The notes beneath the pieces are model-generated. The model saw nothing but the letters and a program-made list of their open reading frames with translations, did not search any database and had not been told where the DNA came from. From NCBI GenBank assembly GCA_019239975.1, contig JAFAZE010000120.1:1-63349 (forward strand): a DNA stretch of 63,349 bases, given 5' to 3'. Both the position numbers and the translations under genes were made by a program. The DNA is from Streptosporangiaceae bacterium. GTDB lineage: Bacteria > Actinomycetota > Actinomycetes > Streptosporangiales > Streptosporangiaceae. Positions 42,147 to 50,779 of the stretch are shown one piece after another. The stretch's first letter is position 1. Each line of letters starts with the position of its first letter.

Positions 42147-44801
42147 ATGGCCGGAGCTGAAGGCCGCGCGCAGCGCGGGCAGCTGCGCATCTACCTCGGG
42201 GCCGCCGCCGGGGTCGGCAAGACGTACGCCATGCTCGGTGAGGGACACCGGCGCGCCGAGCGCGGCGCGGACGTCGTCGTCGCGTTCGTCGAGACGCACG
42301 GCAGGCAGCAGACCGCGGCGCTGGTCGACGGCCTCGAGGTGGTGCCGCGGGCCAGGATCGGCTATCGCGGCGGCACGTTCGGGGAAATGGACATCGGCGC
42401 GGTGCTCGCCCGCAGGCCGCAGATCGCGCTCGTCGACGAGTTCGCGCACACCAACGTCCCCGGCTCGCGGAACGAGAAGCGCTGGCAGGACGTCGAGGAG
42501 CTGCTCGACGCCGGCATCGACGTGATATCGACCGTCAACATCCAGCACCTGGAGTCGCTCAACGACGTCGTCGAGCAGATCACCGGGGTGCCGCAGCGGG
42601 AAACGGTGCCCGACGCGATCGTCCGTGCCGCCGACCAGGTCGAGCTCGTCGACATGACCGCCGAGGCGCTGCGGCGGCGGATGGCGCACGGCAACATCTA
42701 CCCGCCGGAGAAGATCGACGCCGCGCTGACCAACTACTTCAGGACCGGGAACCTGACCGCGCTGCGCGAGCTGGCGCTGCTCTGGCTCGCCGACAAGGTG
42801 GACGAGGGGCTGCAGCAGTACCGGGCCGCGCACGGCATCCACAGCACGTGGGAGGCCAGGGAGCGGGTCGTCGTCGCGCTGACCGGCGGCCCGGAGGGCG
42901 ACACGCTGATCAGGCGCGCGGCGCGGATCGCCGCCCGCTCCTCCGGCGGCGACCTGCTGGCCGTGCACGTCACCAAGTCCGACGGGCTGACCGGGGCCAA
43001 CCCGGCCAACCTGGCCCGGCAGCGGCGGCTCATCGAATCGCTCGGCGGCACCTACCACCAGGTCGTCGGCGACGACATCTCCGAGGCGCTGCTCACGTTC
43101 GCGCGGGCGGAGAACGCCACCCAGCTCGTGCTCGGCGCGAGCCGCCGGTCCTGGCTGACCGCCATGCTCACCGGGCCCGGCATCGGCTCGCGCACGATCC
43201 GGGACTCCGGCCAGATCGACGTGCACATCGTCACCCACTCGCACATGGGCGGACGGTGGGGGCTGCTGCCCCGGCACCGGGGCGGGATCACGCCGCGGCG
43301 GCAGATCGCCGGGTACGTGCTGGCCGCGGTGCTGGCGCCGCTGCTGACGCTCGTGCTCACCCAGATGCGGTCCAGCCTCAACCTCACGAGCGACGTGCTG
43401 TTGTTCCTGGTCGCGGTGATCGCGGTGGCGCTGACCGGCGGGTTCGTTCCCGCGCTGCTGGAGGCCATCGCCGCGTCGTTGCTGCTGAACTACTACTTCA
43501 CGCCGCCGATCCACCAGTGGACGATCGCGCAGGCGAACAACATCGTCGCGCTCGTCGTGTTCGTCGCGGTGGGGCTGGTGGTCAGCTCCGTGGTGGACAC
43601 GGCCGCGCGGCGGACGAGGCAGGCGATACGCGCCAACGCCGAATCGGAACTGCTGGTGACCACGGCGGGGAGCATCCTGCGCGGCCAGGGCAAGGTAGAC
43701 GCGCTGCTGGAGCGGGTGCGGGAGGCGTTCAGCATGCGTTCGGTCAGCCTGCTGGAGTGCCGGTCCGCCGAGAACACCGCGGCCCGCGGGCCCGCCTCGG
43801 ACTGGGAGATCATCGCGACCTCGGGTGAGGCGCCGGTGCGCCGCCCCGAGGACGCGGACGTGGACGTGCCGATCTCCGACGGGCTGTCGCTCGCGCTGGC
43901 CGGCCGGATGCTGCCCGCGGCCGACCGCCGGGTGCTCGGCGCTTTCGCCGCCTACGCCCGGGTCGCCCTGGAGCAGCAGCGGCTCGCCGCCGAGGCGGAG
44001 GCCGCCAAGCCGATCGCGGCCGCCGACCGGATGCGGACCGCGCTGCTCGCCGCCGTCAGCCACGACCTGCGGACCCCGCTCGCCTCCGCCAAGGCGGCGG
44101 TCACCTCGCTGCGGTCGCACGACGTGAACTGGGACGCCGCCGACTCCGACGAGCTGCTGGCCACCGCCGACGAGTCGCTCGACCGGCTCACCCACCTGGT
44201 CGACAACCTGCTCGACATGAGCAGGCTGCAGGCCGGGGCGCTGTCCCTGTTCCCGCGGCCGGCGGGCCTGGACGAGATCGTCGCGCGCGCCCTCGACAAC
44301 CTGGAGCCGCTGGGCCGGGACATCATCGTCGACATCCCGGAATCGCTGCCCGCGGTGCGGGTCGACCCCGCCATCCTGGAACGGGTCATCGTGAACCTGA
44401 CCGAAAACGCGCTGCGCTACTCCCCCGCCGGGTGGCCGCCGATGCTGACCGCCAGCGTCCTCGGCGACCGGGTGGAGCTGCGGGTGACCGACCGCGGGCC
44501 GGGCATACCGGAGGAGGACAGGGAGCGCATGTTCGTGCCGTTCCAGCGGCTCGGCGACACCGACAACACCACGGGCGTGGGGCTCGGCCTCGCGCTCTCG
44601 CGCGGGCTCACCGAGGCGATGGGGGGCACGCTGACCGCGGAGGACACGCCGGGTGGCGGGCTGACCATGACCGTCTCGCTGCCGGCGGCGACGGAGCCGG
44701 ACCAGGACGGCGAATACCAGCCGGGGCACCGGGAACACGCCGCGGAGCGCGAAGCCGGCGCGGAACGCGCGGCGGCCACGGAACCGGAGAAGGCGTCGTG
44801 A
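42147..44801 (+). CDS. kdpD: KdpD, potassium-sensing histidine kinase
   Basis: An 884-residue sensor. The N-terminal KdpD domain has Walker A GAAAGVGKTYAML and Walker B-like IALVDEFAHTN, followed by a universal-stress-protein domain (VVVALTGGPEGDTLIRRAAR), four helices (LAAVLAPLLTLVLTQ to VFVAVGLVVSSVV), a GAF domain, His639 in AVSHDLRTPLAS, N-box NLTENALRYSP and ATP motifs DRGPGIP and GVGLGLALS. It phosphorylates KdpE when K+ is limiting. The ATG at 42147 directly precedes the conserved start; the frame upstream to 42024 matches nothing. It overlaps kdpE by four bases. Confidence 0.96.
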   Translation: MAGAEGRAQRGQLRIYLGAAAGVGKTYAMLGEGHRRAERGADVVVAFVETHGRQQTAALVDGLEVVPRARIGYRGGTFGEMDIGAVLARRPQIALVDEFAHTNVPGSRNEKRWQDVEELLDAGIDVISTVNIQHLESLNDVVEQITGVPQRETVPDAIVRAADQVELVDMTAEALRRRMAHGNIYPPEKIDAALTNYFRTGNLTALRELALLWLADKVDEGLQQYRAAHGIHSTWEARERVVVALTGGPEGDTLIRRAARIAARSSGGDLLAVHVTKSDGLTGANPANLARQRRLIESLGGTYHQVVGDDISEALLTFARAENATQLVLGASRRSWLTAMLTGPGIGSRTIRDSGQIDVHIVTHSHMGGRWGLLPRHRGGITPRRQIAGYVLAAVLAPLLTLVLTQMRSSLNLTSDVLLFLVAVIAVALTGGFVPALLEAIAASLLLNYYFTPPIHQWTIAQANNIVALVVFVAVGLVVSSVVDTAARRTRQAIRANAESELLVTTAGSILRGQGKVDALLERVREAFSMRSVSLLECRSAENTAARGPASDWEIIATSGEAPVRRPEDADVDVPISDGLSLALAGRMLPAADRRVLGAFAAYARVALEQQRLAAEAEAAKPIAAADRMRTALLAAVSHDLRTPLASAKAAVTSLRSHDVNWDAADSDELLATADESLDRLTHLVDNLLDMSRLQAGALSLFPRPAGLDEIVARALDNLEPLGRDIIVDIPESLPAVRVDPAILERVIVNLTENALRYSPAGWPPMLTASVLGDRVELRVTDRGPGIPEEDRERMFVPFQRLGDTDNTTGVGLGLALSRGLTEAMGGTLTAEDTPGGGLTMTVSLPAATEPDQDGEYQPGHREHAAEREAGAERAAATEPEKAS

Positions 44802-45595
44802 CCCGGGTGCTCGTCATCGACGACGAGCCGCAGATCCTGCGCGCCCTGCGGATCAACCTGCGGGTGCGGAACTACGAGGTGCACACCGCCGCCACCGCGG
44901 CCGAGGCGCTCGAGGTGGCCGGCCGGTTCCCGCCGGACATCGTGATACTGGACCTCGGGCTGCCCGACCTGGACGGCGTGGAGGTGATCCAGGGGCTGCG
45001 CGGCTGGACACAGGCCCCGATCATCGTGCTGTCCGGGCGGGCCGACAGCACCGACAAGGTCGAGGCGCTCGACGCGGGCGCCGACGACTACATGACCAAG
45101 CCGTTCGGCGTCGAAGAGCTGCTGGCCCGGATGCGGGCGACGGCGCGCCGGGTCGGCACCACCGAGGATCTGCCCCGGGTACGCCTCGGCGACGTCACCA
45201 TCGACCTCGCCGCCAAGCGGGTCACGCGGCACGCCGCCGCCCGGGCCGCCAACGCCCCGGCCCAGGCCGGCGCGGCGGGCGCGGGCGCCGGTGCGGGTGC
45301 GGGCGCCGGTGCGGGTGCGGGCGCGGGCGCGGCGGATCACGACACGGACATCCACCTCACGCCGACCGAATGGCACCTGCTCGAGGTCCTGCTGCGCAAC
45401 CCCGGCAAGCTGCTCAGCCAGAAACACCTGCTCAACGAGGTCTGGGGACCCGGGTACGGGAACGCCGGCGGCAACCTGCGGCTGTACATGGCGCAGCTTC
45501 GGCGCAAGCTGGAACCGGACCCGGCCCGCCCGCGCTGGCTGATCACCGAGCCCGGCATGGGCTACCGCTACCAGCCCGGCGACGAGCCATCCTGA
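44798..45595 (+). CDS. kdpE: KdpE, response regulator
   Basis: A 265-residue OmpR-family regulator of kdpFABC. The receiver has VIDDEPQILRALRINLRV, Asp52 in IVILDLGLPDLDG and MTKPFG. The winged helix has LTPTEWHLLEVLLRNPGKLL, LRLYMAQLRRKLEPD and ITEPGMGYRYQPG. The linker contains an unusual Gly-Ala run (GAGAGAGAGAGAGAGAGA) encoded by a tandem 6-bp repeat. The GTG at 44798 overlaps the kdpD stop and has GGAGAAGG upstream. Confidence 0.95.
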   Translation: MTRVLVIDDEPQILRALRINLRVRNYEVHTAATAAEALEVAGRFPPDIVILDLGLPDLDGVEVIQGLRGWTQAPIIVLSGRADSTDKVEALDAGADDYMTKPFGVEELLARMRATARRVGTTEDLPRVRLGDVTIDLAAKRVTRHAAARAANAPAQAGAAGAGAGAGAGAGAGAGAGAADHDTDIHLTPTEWHLLEVLLRNPGKLLSQKHLLNEVWGPGYGNAGGNLRLYMAQLRRKLEPDPARPRWLITEPGMGYRYQPGDEPS

Positions 45596-45611
45596 TCGGC
45601 GCGCCCAGTGG

Positions 45612-45634
45612 AAACCACGTGCTGCACGTGGTTT
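45612..45634. promoter_or_regulatory. Palindromic operator of the toxin-antitoxin module
   Basis: Perfect 11-bp arms AAACCACGTGC (45612-45622) and GCACGTGGTTT (45624-45634) flank a central T, ending 9 bp before the antitoxin start. Position and symmetry suit an autoregulatory operator bound by the ribbon-helix-helix antitoxin. Confidence 0.8.
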
Positions 45635-45639
45635 ACTGT
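45634..45639 (+). promoter_or_regulatory. Possible -10 box of vapBC, leaderless transcript
   Basis: TACTGT fits the actinobacterial TANNNT -10 pattern and lies 4 bp before the antitoxin ATG, so transcription would start at or next to the ATG, giving a leaderless mRNA. It abuts the operator palindrome, which would block it when occupied. Confidence 0.45.
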
Positions 45640-45643
45640 GGGT

Positions 45644-45877
45644 ATGGCGAAACGGAACCTGACCATCCAGCTGGATGAGGAAACCATTCGTCACGCGAGG
45701 GTGGTGGCCGCGCATCGCGGCATGTCAATAAGCGCGCTCGTGGCACAGCAACTCAACGAGATGGCCGATGCGGACGAGCGGTACGAGCGTGCACGGCAGG
45801 TGGCGCTGGACGCCCTGGCGGAAGCCGCTGACCGGGGCGCCCCCCGCTGGCGGCGCGAGGATCTCTACGACCGGTGA
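45644..45877 (+). CDS. vapB: VapB-type ribbon-helix-helix antitoxin
   Basis: A 77-residue antitoxin. Residues 1-40 form a ribbon-helix-helix DNA-binding domain (NLTIQLDEETIRHARVVAAH, RGMSISALVAQQL); the C-terminal acidic/basic tail (RWRREDLYDR) would wrap around the toxin. Start ATG 45644 lacks a ribosome binding site but sits just after a plausible -10 box. It overlaps vapC by four bases. It should neutralise VapC and repress its own promoter through the upstream palindrome. Confidence 0.88.
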   Translation: MAKRNLTIQLDEETIRHARVVAAHRGMSISALVAQQLNEMADADERYERARQVALDALAEAADRGAPRWRREDLYDR

Positions 45878-46326
45878 CCGCCGTCAAGACTTTCGTGGAC
45901 ACGAATGTGCTCGTGTACGCGCATGACAAGGCGGCTGGCCAGCGGCACCTGACAGCCAGGTCCGTGCTTACCGAGTTGTGGGACACCCGGCTGGGCTCGC
46001 TCAGCACGCAGGTTCTTCAGGAGTTCTACGCGGTGGCCACCCGCAAGCTCAATCCGCCCCTTCCCAGGGCGGAGACCAGGGCCATCGTCGCGGCGTACAG
46101 CGAGTGGTGTGACGTGGCCACCGAGCCACAGCTCATCGTCGCGGCGAGCCGGCTCGAAGAGGAGCACACCCTGGCTTTCTGGGATGCCCTGATCGTCCAG
46201 GCGGCCATCTGGGCCGGCGCTCAGCGACTGCTTTCCGAGGACCTGCAGGCCGGCCGCCGGTTCGGGACGCTGATGGTTGAAAACCCCTTCCGGGAAGCAA
46301 CCGAACGCGCTCCCGGAGAAGGCTGA
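45874..46326 (+). CDS. vapC: VapC-type PIN-domain ribonuclease toxin
   Basis: A 150-residue PIN-domain protein, starting with GTG at 45874. Acidic active-site residues are Asp9 (FVDTNVLVYA), Glu50 (LQEFY), Asp104 (FWDALIVQAA) and Glu122/Asp123 (LLSEDLQAG), which bind Mg2+. VapC toxins cleave tRNA or rRNA when freed from antitoxin. Active-site residues are complete and the gene looks intact. Confidence 0.93.
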   Translation: MTAVKTFVDTNVLVYAHDKAAGQRHLTARSVLTELWDTRLGSLSTQVLQEFYAVATRKLNPPLPRAETRAIVAAYSEWCDVATEPQLIVAASRLEEEHTLAFWDALIVQAAIWAGAQRLLSEDLQAGRRFGTLMVENPFREATERAPGEG

Positions 46327-46369
46327 GTTCGGGTGGCCCTTTCCGGCGGTGGGCGGGGAGGGGCGCGGG

Positions 46370-47080
46370 CTACCAGGGGAGGGGGCGGCCGTCGCGGGTG
46401 AAGGTGCCGGTGGGGCCGCCGTTGGGGAGGGTGACGGCCCAGATGACGCTGGCGGCGCCCTGGGCGTAGGTGCGGCCGCCGCCTTCGGCGCCCTCGCCGA
46501 CGGTCCAGCCCGGGCAGACGGCGTTGACCAGGATCCCGTCCCTGGCGAGTTCGCCGGCGAGCATCCGGGTCAGCGCGTTGAGCGCGGCCTTGGAGACGCT
46601 GTAGGCGGGGAAGCCGCCGCTCATCAGCGCGAGCGAGCCGCCCTCGCTGCCGACGTTGACGACCCTCGGCCGCGGGCTGGACCGCAGCAGCGGCAGCAGG
46701 ACCTGGGTCACCCGCCACGCGCCGAACAGGTTGACGTCCAGCGCCTCCGCCACCGGGGACAGGTCGGTGGTGCCGGCGATCGCCCATCTGTCGGGAGGGG
46801 TCGCCGCGTTGTTCACCACGGCGTCGACGCGGCCGAAGCGCTCGCGTACCCAGTCGGCCATCCACGCGACGTTCACCGAGTTGTCGACCTCGAGGTGGCA
46901 CGGGGTGACCCGGGCGCCCTCCGGGTCGATCTCCTTGGCGGCCAGCTCGCCCTTGCGGTAGTCACGCGAGCCGAGCACGACGGCGTAGCCGAGCAGGGCA
47001 AGCTGGCGGCAGACCTCGAGGCCGATGCCGCGATTGCCGCCGGTCACCACGGCTACCGGCAGCTCAGAGCGCAACGGCAT
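46370..47080 (-). CDS. Short-chain dehydrogenase/reductase
   Basis: A 236-residue classical SDR. The cofactor motif TGGNRGIG is at residues 13-20, NNAAT follows strand 4, and the catalytic residues are Ser145, Tyr160 and Lys164 in YSVSK. The Arg residues after the first strand suggest NADP(H). It reduces or oxidises an alcohol/carbonyl; plant-type carbonyl reductases are the closest flavour. The ATG at 47080 is chosen over 47128 because the fold starts at once (LPVAVVTGG). It is convergent with vapC. Confidence 0.9.
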   Translation of the reverse strand: MPLRSELPVAVVTGGNRGIGLEVCRQLALLGYAVVLGSRDYRKGELAAKEIDPEGARVTPCHLEVDNSVNVAWMADWVRERFGRVDAVVNNAATPPDRWAIAGTTDLSPVAEALDVNLFGAWRVTQVLLPLLRSSPRPRVVNVGSEGGSLALMSGGFPAYSVSKAALNALTRMLAGELARDGILVNAVCPGWTVGEGAEGGGRTYAQGAASVIWAVTLPNGGPTGTFTRDGRPLPW

Positions 47081-47200
47081 CGACCCCGCCACGTACCGTG
47101 AGGTAGCACATACCGCATATCTTGCCATCAGCCGGGCTTCCCGCGCGGCTAACCGGCTCCTGACCAGCGGAGCGTAATACGGCCGTGACGGCCGCGGCCT

Positions 47201-49066
47201 TTACTCGGGTGCGGCGGGAGGTTTCGCGGCGAGCGTGCCCATGCGGAACCGCAGCAGGCAGATGACCACGTTGTCCGTGCCGCGCCTGATGGCCTGGCTC
47301 AGGACGAGCCCGCGCTGGTTGTGCAGCAGCCAGTGCCACGGGCGGGTGGGCTGCACCTCGGGGATCAGCACGACCAGGCGGTGGTAATGATCTTCCGCCT
47401 CGATCTGCCGCAGGTACGACACGATCGGCTTGGACAGCGACCGGTGATAGCTGCGCAGCGTGATCAGCGGCACCTCGGGGCGCCACCGCCGCCACTGCTC
47501 GCGGAACGACACGTCGGCCGCCTCCTCGTCCGGTGCGGCGAAGCAGACGGTCACGGCGATGACGTCGTCGCCGAGCGACAGCGCGGCGGAGATGCCCTCG
47601 GCGGTGAGCCGCGACATGCTGCCCACCGGGACGACCACCAGCGACTTCTTCCTGACCGGCGGTTTCGGTATCCTGCCGATCTCGAGCAGCGCGCCGATCC
47701 GGTCGTAGGTGCGGTGGATCCTGGTGAACATCAGCACCAGCAGCGGGATGACGAGCGCGATCAGCCACGCGCCCGCGAGGAACTTGCTGACCAGCTCGAT
47801 CACGGTCGTGGCCGCCGTGAGGACCGCCCCGATTCCGTTGATCGCGGCCTTGGAGCGGAAACCAGGGCCCCGTTCGGTAAACCAATGCCTGACCATGCCC
47901 ACCTGGGAAAGCGTGAAGCCGACGAAAACCCCGACGGCGAACAGCGGCACCAGAGCCTGCGTGTCGCCGCGGGAGACGACCAGCAGGGCGGCGGCGGCCA
48001 CCGCGAGCACGCCGATGCCGTAACGGAAGACCTGGCGGTCGGCGCGCAGCGCGAACAGGTGCGGCAGGAAGTTGTCCTTCGCCAGCAGCGAGGCGAGCAC
48101 CGGCAGGCCGCCGAACGACGTGTTCGCCGCCAGCGCGAGCAGCACGAGCGTGATCAGCTGGATGGCGTAGTACAGCACGTTGTGCCCCACCGAGGCCTCG
48201 GTGAGCTGGGCGAGCACGGTCGTCCCGCCGTGCGGCACGACGGCGAACTTGCGGATGAGCAGGCCGAGGCCCAGCAGCATCCCGCCGAGCAGCACCCCGA
48301 GCCAGACCTCGGTGTGCTGGGCGCGGTGCGCGCGCGGCCTGCGGAACTGCGGCACCGCGTTCGCGATCGCCTCCACGCCGGTCAGCGCCGAGCAGCCGGA
48401 CGCGAACGCCTTCAGTATCAGCAGCACGCCGACCGCCTCGGCGGCCGGGCCGAGGTGATGGTCGAGCGCGACCGCGGGATGGGAGCGGATCAGGCCGGCC
48501 GCGATCACGATCACGATCGAGGCGATGAACGCGAGCGTCGGCACCATGAAGACCCGGGCGGACTCGGCGACGCCCCACATGTTCACGCCGGTGATGAGCG
48601 CGAGGACGGCCAGGCACAGCCACACCCGCGCCCCGTAGAGCGCGGGGAACGCGGCGGTCAGCGCCTCGACGCCGGCCGAGACCCCGACCGCGGCGTTCAG
48701 CACGTAGTCCACGATCAGCGACGCGGCGGCGACCAGGGAGGGCATCGTCCCCAGGTGCCTTTTGGAGACCGCGTACGCGCCGCCGCCGCTGGGAAACGCG
48801 GCGATCACCTGGCGGTAGGAGATCACCAGCGCGGCGAGCAGCACGATGATCGCGCCGGTGATCGGCAGGCTGTACCGCAGGGCGGTGGCGCCGGCGGCGA
48901 CCAGCACGACCAGGATGGCCTCGGGGCCGTACGCGACGCTGGACAGCGCGTCCAGGGACAGGGCCGCGAGGCCGCCCAGCGTGGTCAGCCGCTCCTTCTC
49001 GCCGTCCGGTGGCGCCGTCCCGGCGGGATGCGCGGGCCCGTGCGGGCTCACGTCGGTGGTGGTCAT
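47201..49066 (-). CDS. kimA: KimA-type potassium transporter (APC superfamily)
   Basis: A 621-residue membrane protein with about twelve helices and a cytoplasmic C-terminal universal-stress-protein-like domain (about residues 470-610). Sequence blocks match KimA/YdaO of Bacillus: ALSLDALSSVAYGPEAIL, SYRQVIAAFPSGGGAYAVSK, LIVDYVLNAAVGVSAG, AFASGCSALTGVEAIANA, and the C-terminal WHWLLHNQRGLVL. KimA is a proton-coupled high-affinity K+ importer inhibited by c-di-AMP in Firmicutes. Automated annotation would often call it an amino acid permease. Its place near kdp supports a potassium role. A short upstream ORF precedes it. Confidence 0.85.
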   Translation of the reverse strand: MTTTDVSPHGPAHPAGTAPPDGEKERLTTLGGLAALSLDALSSVAYGPEAILVVLVAAGATALRYSLPITGAIIVLLAALVISYRQVIAAFPSGGGAYAVSKRHLGTMPSLVAAASLIVDYVLNAAVGVSAGVEALTAAFPALYGARVWLCLAVLALITGVNMWGVAESARVFMVPTLAFIASIVIVIAAGLIRSHPAVALDHHLGPAAEAVGVLLILKAFASGCSALTGVEAIANAVPQFRRPRAHRAQHTEVWLGVLLGGMLLGLGLLIRKFAVVPHGGTTVLAQLTEASVGHNVLYYAIQLITLVLLALAANTSFGGLPVLASLLAKDNFLPHLFALRADRQVFRYGIGVLAVAAAALLVVSRGDTQALVPLFAVGVFVGFTLSQVGMVRHWFTERGPGFRSKAAINGIGAVLTAATTVIELVSKFLAGAWLIALVIPLLVLMFTRIHRTYDRIGALLEIGRIPKPPVRKKSLVVVPVGSMSRLTAEGISAALSLGDDVIAVTVCFAAPDEEAADVSFREQWRRWRPEVPLITLRSYHRSLSKPIVSYLRQIEAEDHYHRLVVLIPEVQPTRPWHWLLHNQRGLVLSQAIRRGTDNVVICLLRFRMGTLAAKPPAAPE

Positions 49067-49073
49067 CCCTGCA

Positions 49074-49166
49074 TCAAAGCACGAGCGGCTTTACGCTGCA
49101 TGAACGGCCTCGCGTTCGGGCCTGCGCCGCAACCGCCGGCCGCCGGCCGCGGAAGTGACAGCCCAT
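49074..49166 (-). CDS. Upstream ORF / possible leader peptide of kimA
   Basis: A 30-residue frame (MGCHFRGRRPAVAAQARTRG, then RSCSVKPLVL) with a strong ribosome binding site GGAGG five bases before its ATG. It stops seven bases before the kimA ATG, so translation of the two is likely coupled. The 5' region is AT-rich (TTGTTAAGAAG). No match to a known leader family. It may be a regulatory leader or simply reflect a ribosome landing site. Confidence 0.45.
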   Translation of the reverse strand: MGCHFRGRRPAVAAQARTRGRSCSVKPLVL

Positions 49167-49261
49167 CAATTCCTCCAAAAAGTCCCTACTTCTTAACAAG
49201 TGCGCCAATGAGGGTGTCCTGGGGCTGCCGGTGGTAGGAGAATAGGCGGCGGGGGGAATCC

Positions 49262-50548
49262 ATGACAACTCAGCCATACATTGCACGATCAGACACTGCG
49301 CGATCAGACACTGCGCGATCAGACACTGCGCGATCCAGTCGCGCCCGGTCCGGCCGCCCGGCGCCCGCAGGTCATCGCCACCAGGCGGAGCGCGGGTACC
49401 CGGCGAATGACCAGAACGCTCCTGCTCACGCCCGTCCCTCGGAATTCAGGCTTTCCGCCGGGCACGGCAGGCCGACGATGAAAGACGTGGCGCTTTACGC
49501 GGGCGTCGCGCTGAAGACCGTTTCCCGGGTGGTGAACGGCGAGCGCGGCGTGACCCCGGAGATGGCCGGGCGCGTCCGGGCCGCCATCGAGGAGCTCGGG
49601 TTCCGCCGCAACGAGAGCGCGCGCCTGCTCCGCACCGGCCAGACGGCGTCTGTCGGGCTGATCGTGGAGGACACCGGTAACTTGCGGTATGGCACGCTGG
49701 CACGCGCCGTCGAGGACATCGTCCGCGCGAACGGCTCGCTGCTGTTCACCGGGTCCACGGATAATGATTCCGAACGAGAGCGGGCACTCGCCCTGGCATT
49801 GTGCGCCCGCCGGGTGGACGGCCTGATCATCGTGCCCGCGGACGCCGATCATGACTACCTGCGGCCGGAGATCGCCGCGGGCGTCGCCGCCGTGTTCGCC
49901 GGCCGGCCGTCGAACCTGGCCGAGGCCGACGCGGTGCTGGCCGACGACGAGGGCGGCGCGCGAGACGCGGTCGCGCACCTGATCGCGCACGGCCACCGGA
50001 GGATCGGCTACCTGGGCGGCCCGCCCGGGGACTACCTGGCTCAGCGGCTGCGCCAGGGCTACGCCGACGCGATGGCGGCGGCGGCCCTGCCGGCGGACGA
50101 CCGGTGGGCGGCGCTTGTGCCGCCCACCCGGGAGCAGGTCGGCCAGGCCATGCAGGGCCTGCTCGCCGCCTCGGTGACGGCGGTGTTCAGCGGCGGCAGC
50201 GAGTACACCGCGCTGGCGGTGCGGACCCTGCGGGCCGCGGGGAAGGCGGGGCGGATCGCGCTGGTGGGGTTCGGCGATTTCGAGTTCGCCGACCTGCTCG
50301 ACCCGGGGATCACGGTGGTCGCCGAGGACCCGGCGGAGATGGGCCGCGTGGCGGCGGAACTGCTGTTCCGCCGGCTGGCGGGCGAAGCGGGGCCTGCCAG
50401 GCGAGCCGAGGTGAGCACGCGGCTCATCCCCCGCGGCTCCGGCGAGCTGGCGGCTGTGTTAGCTGCGCGCTCAGCGTTGCCTGTGCGCTCAGTGTTGGCT
50501 GCGCTCAGCGTTGCCTGTGCTCAGCGTTGGCTGCGCTCAGCCAGCTAG
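49262..50548 (+). CDS. LacI-family transcriptional regulator
   Basis: A 428-residue repressor-type protein. Residues ~73-130 hold the LacI helix-turn-helix (KDVALYAGVALKTVSRVVNG) and hinge helix; the rest is a periplasmic-binding-protein-like effector domain (VGLIVEDTGNLRYGTLARAV, IGYLGGPPGDYL, DPGITVVAEDPAEMGRVAAELL). The N-terminal 70 residues are atypical and include three ARSDT repeats from a 15-bp tandem repeat (49283-49327). The C-terminal ~25 residues also come from a tandem repeat (50467-50541). The start has a GGGGGG ribosome binding site. The target genes are not obvious from the neighbours. Confidence 0.9.
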   Translation: MTTQPYIARSDTARSDTARSDTARSSRARSGRPAPAGHRHQAERGYPANDQNAPAHARPSEFRLSAGHGRPTMKDVALYAGVALKTVSRVVNGERGVTPEMAGRVRAAIEELGFRRNESARLLRTGQTASVGLIVEDTGNLRYGTLARAVEDIVRANGSLLFTGSTDNDSERERALALALCARRVDGLIIVPADADHDYLRPEIAAGVAAVFAGRPSNLAEADAVLADDEGGARDAVAHLIAHGHRRIGYLGGPPGDYLAQRLRQGYADAMAAAALPADDRWAALVPPTREQVGQAMQGLLAASVTAVFSGGSEYTALAVRTLRAAGKAGRIALVGFGDFEFADLLDPGITVVAEDPAEMGRVAAELLFRRLAGEAGPARRAEVSTRLIPRGSGELAAVLAARSALPVRSVLAALSVACAQRWLRSAS

Positions 50549-50725
50549 GGAGAGGGCCACCACGCCCGCGAGGACGGCTACGACGAGGACGCCCGCCGCC
50601 AAAAGGATCACCCGGGACGCCGGGGCCCGCATCTGCCACGGGGCCGGCATCTCCTCTTCCTTGCTCTCGGCGAACGCCCGGAAACGGGCGGTGTTCGCGC
50701 TCGGGTCTTCTTCGAACTCGGCCAT
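50537..50725 (-). CDS. Small single-pass membrane protein
   Basis: A 62-residue protein with an acidic N-terminus (MAEFEEDPSANTARFRAFAE) and one C-terminal helix (VILLAAGVLVVAVLAGVVAL). Small proteins of this layout are common in actinomycetes and uncharacterised. Its 3' end overlaps the convergent LacI gene by 12 bp. Confidence 0.75.
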   Translation of the reverse strand: MAEFEEDPSANTARFRAFAESKEEEMPAPWQMRAPASRVILLAAGVLVVAVLAGVVALSLAG

Positions 50726-50779
50726 GCGAAGACTTTAGCTGGTCAGACGCTCCGCATCTGGAGATTGCCGTGCAACCGG

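Noticed and set aside
49067..49261. Possible c-di-AMP (ydaO-type) riboswitch upstream of kimA
   Set aside because: The conserved core motifs of that riboswitch are not visible; only an upstream ORF and an AT-rich segment are.
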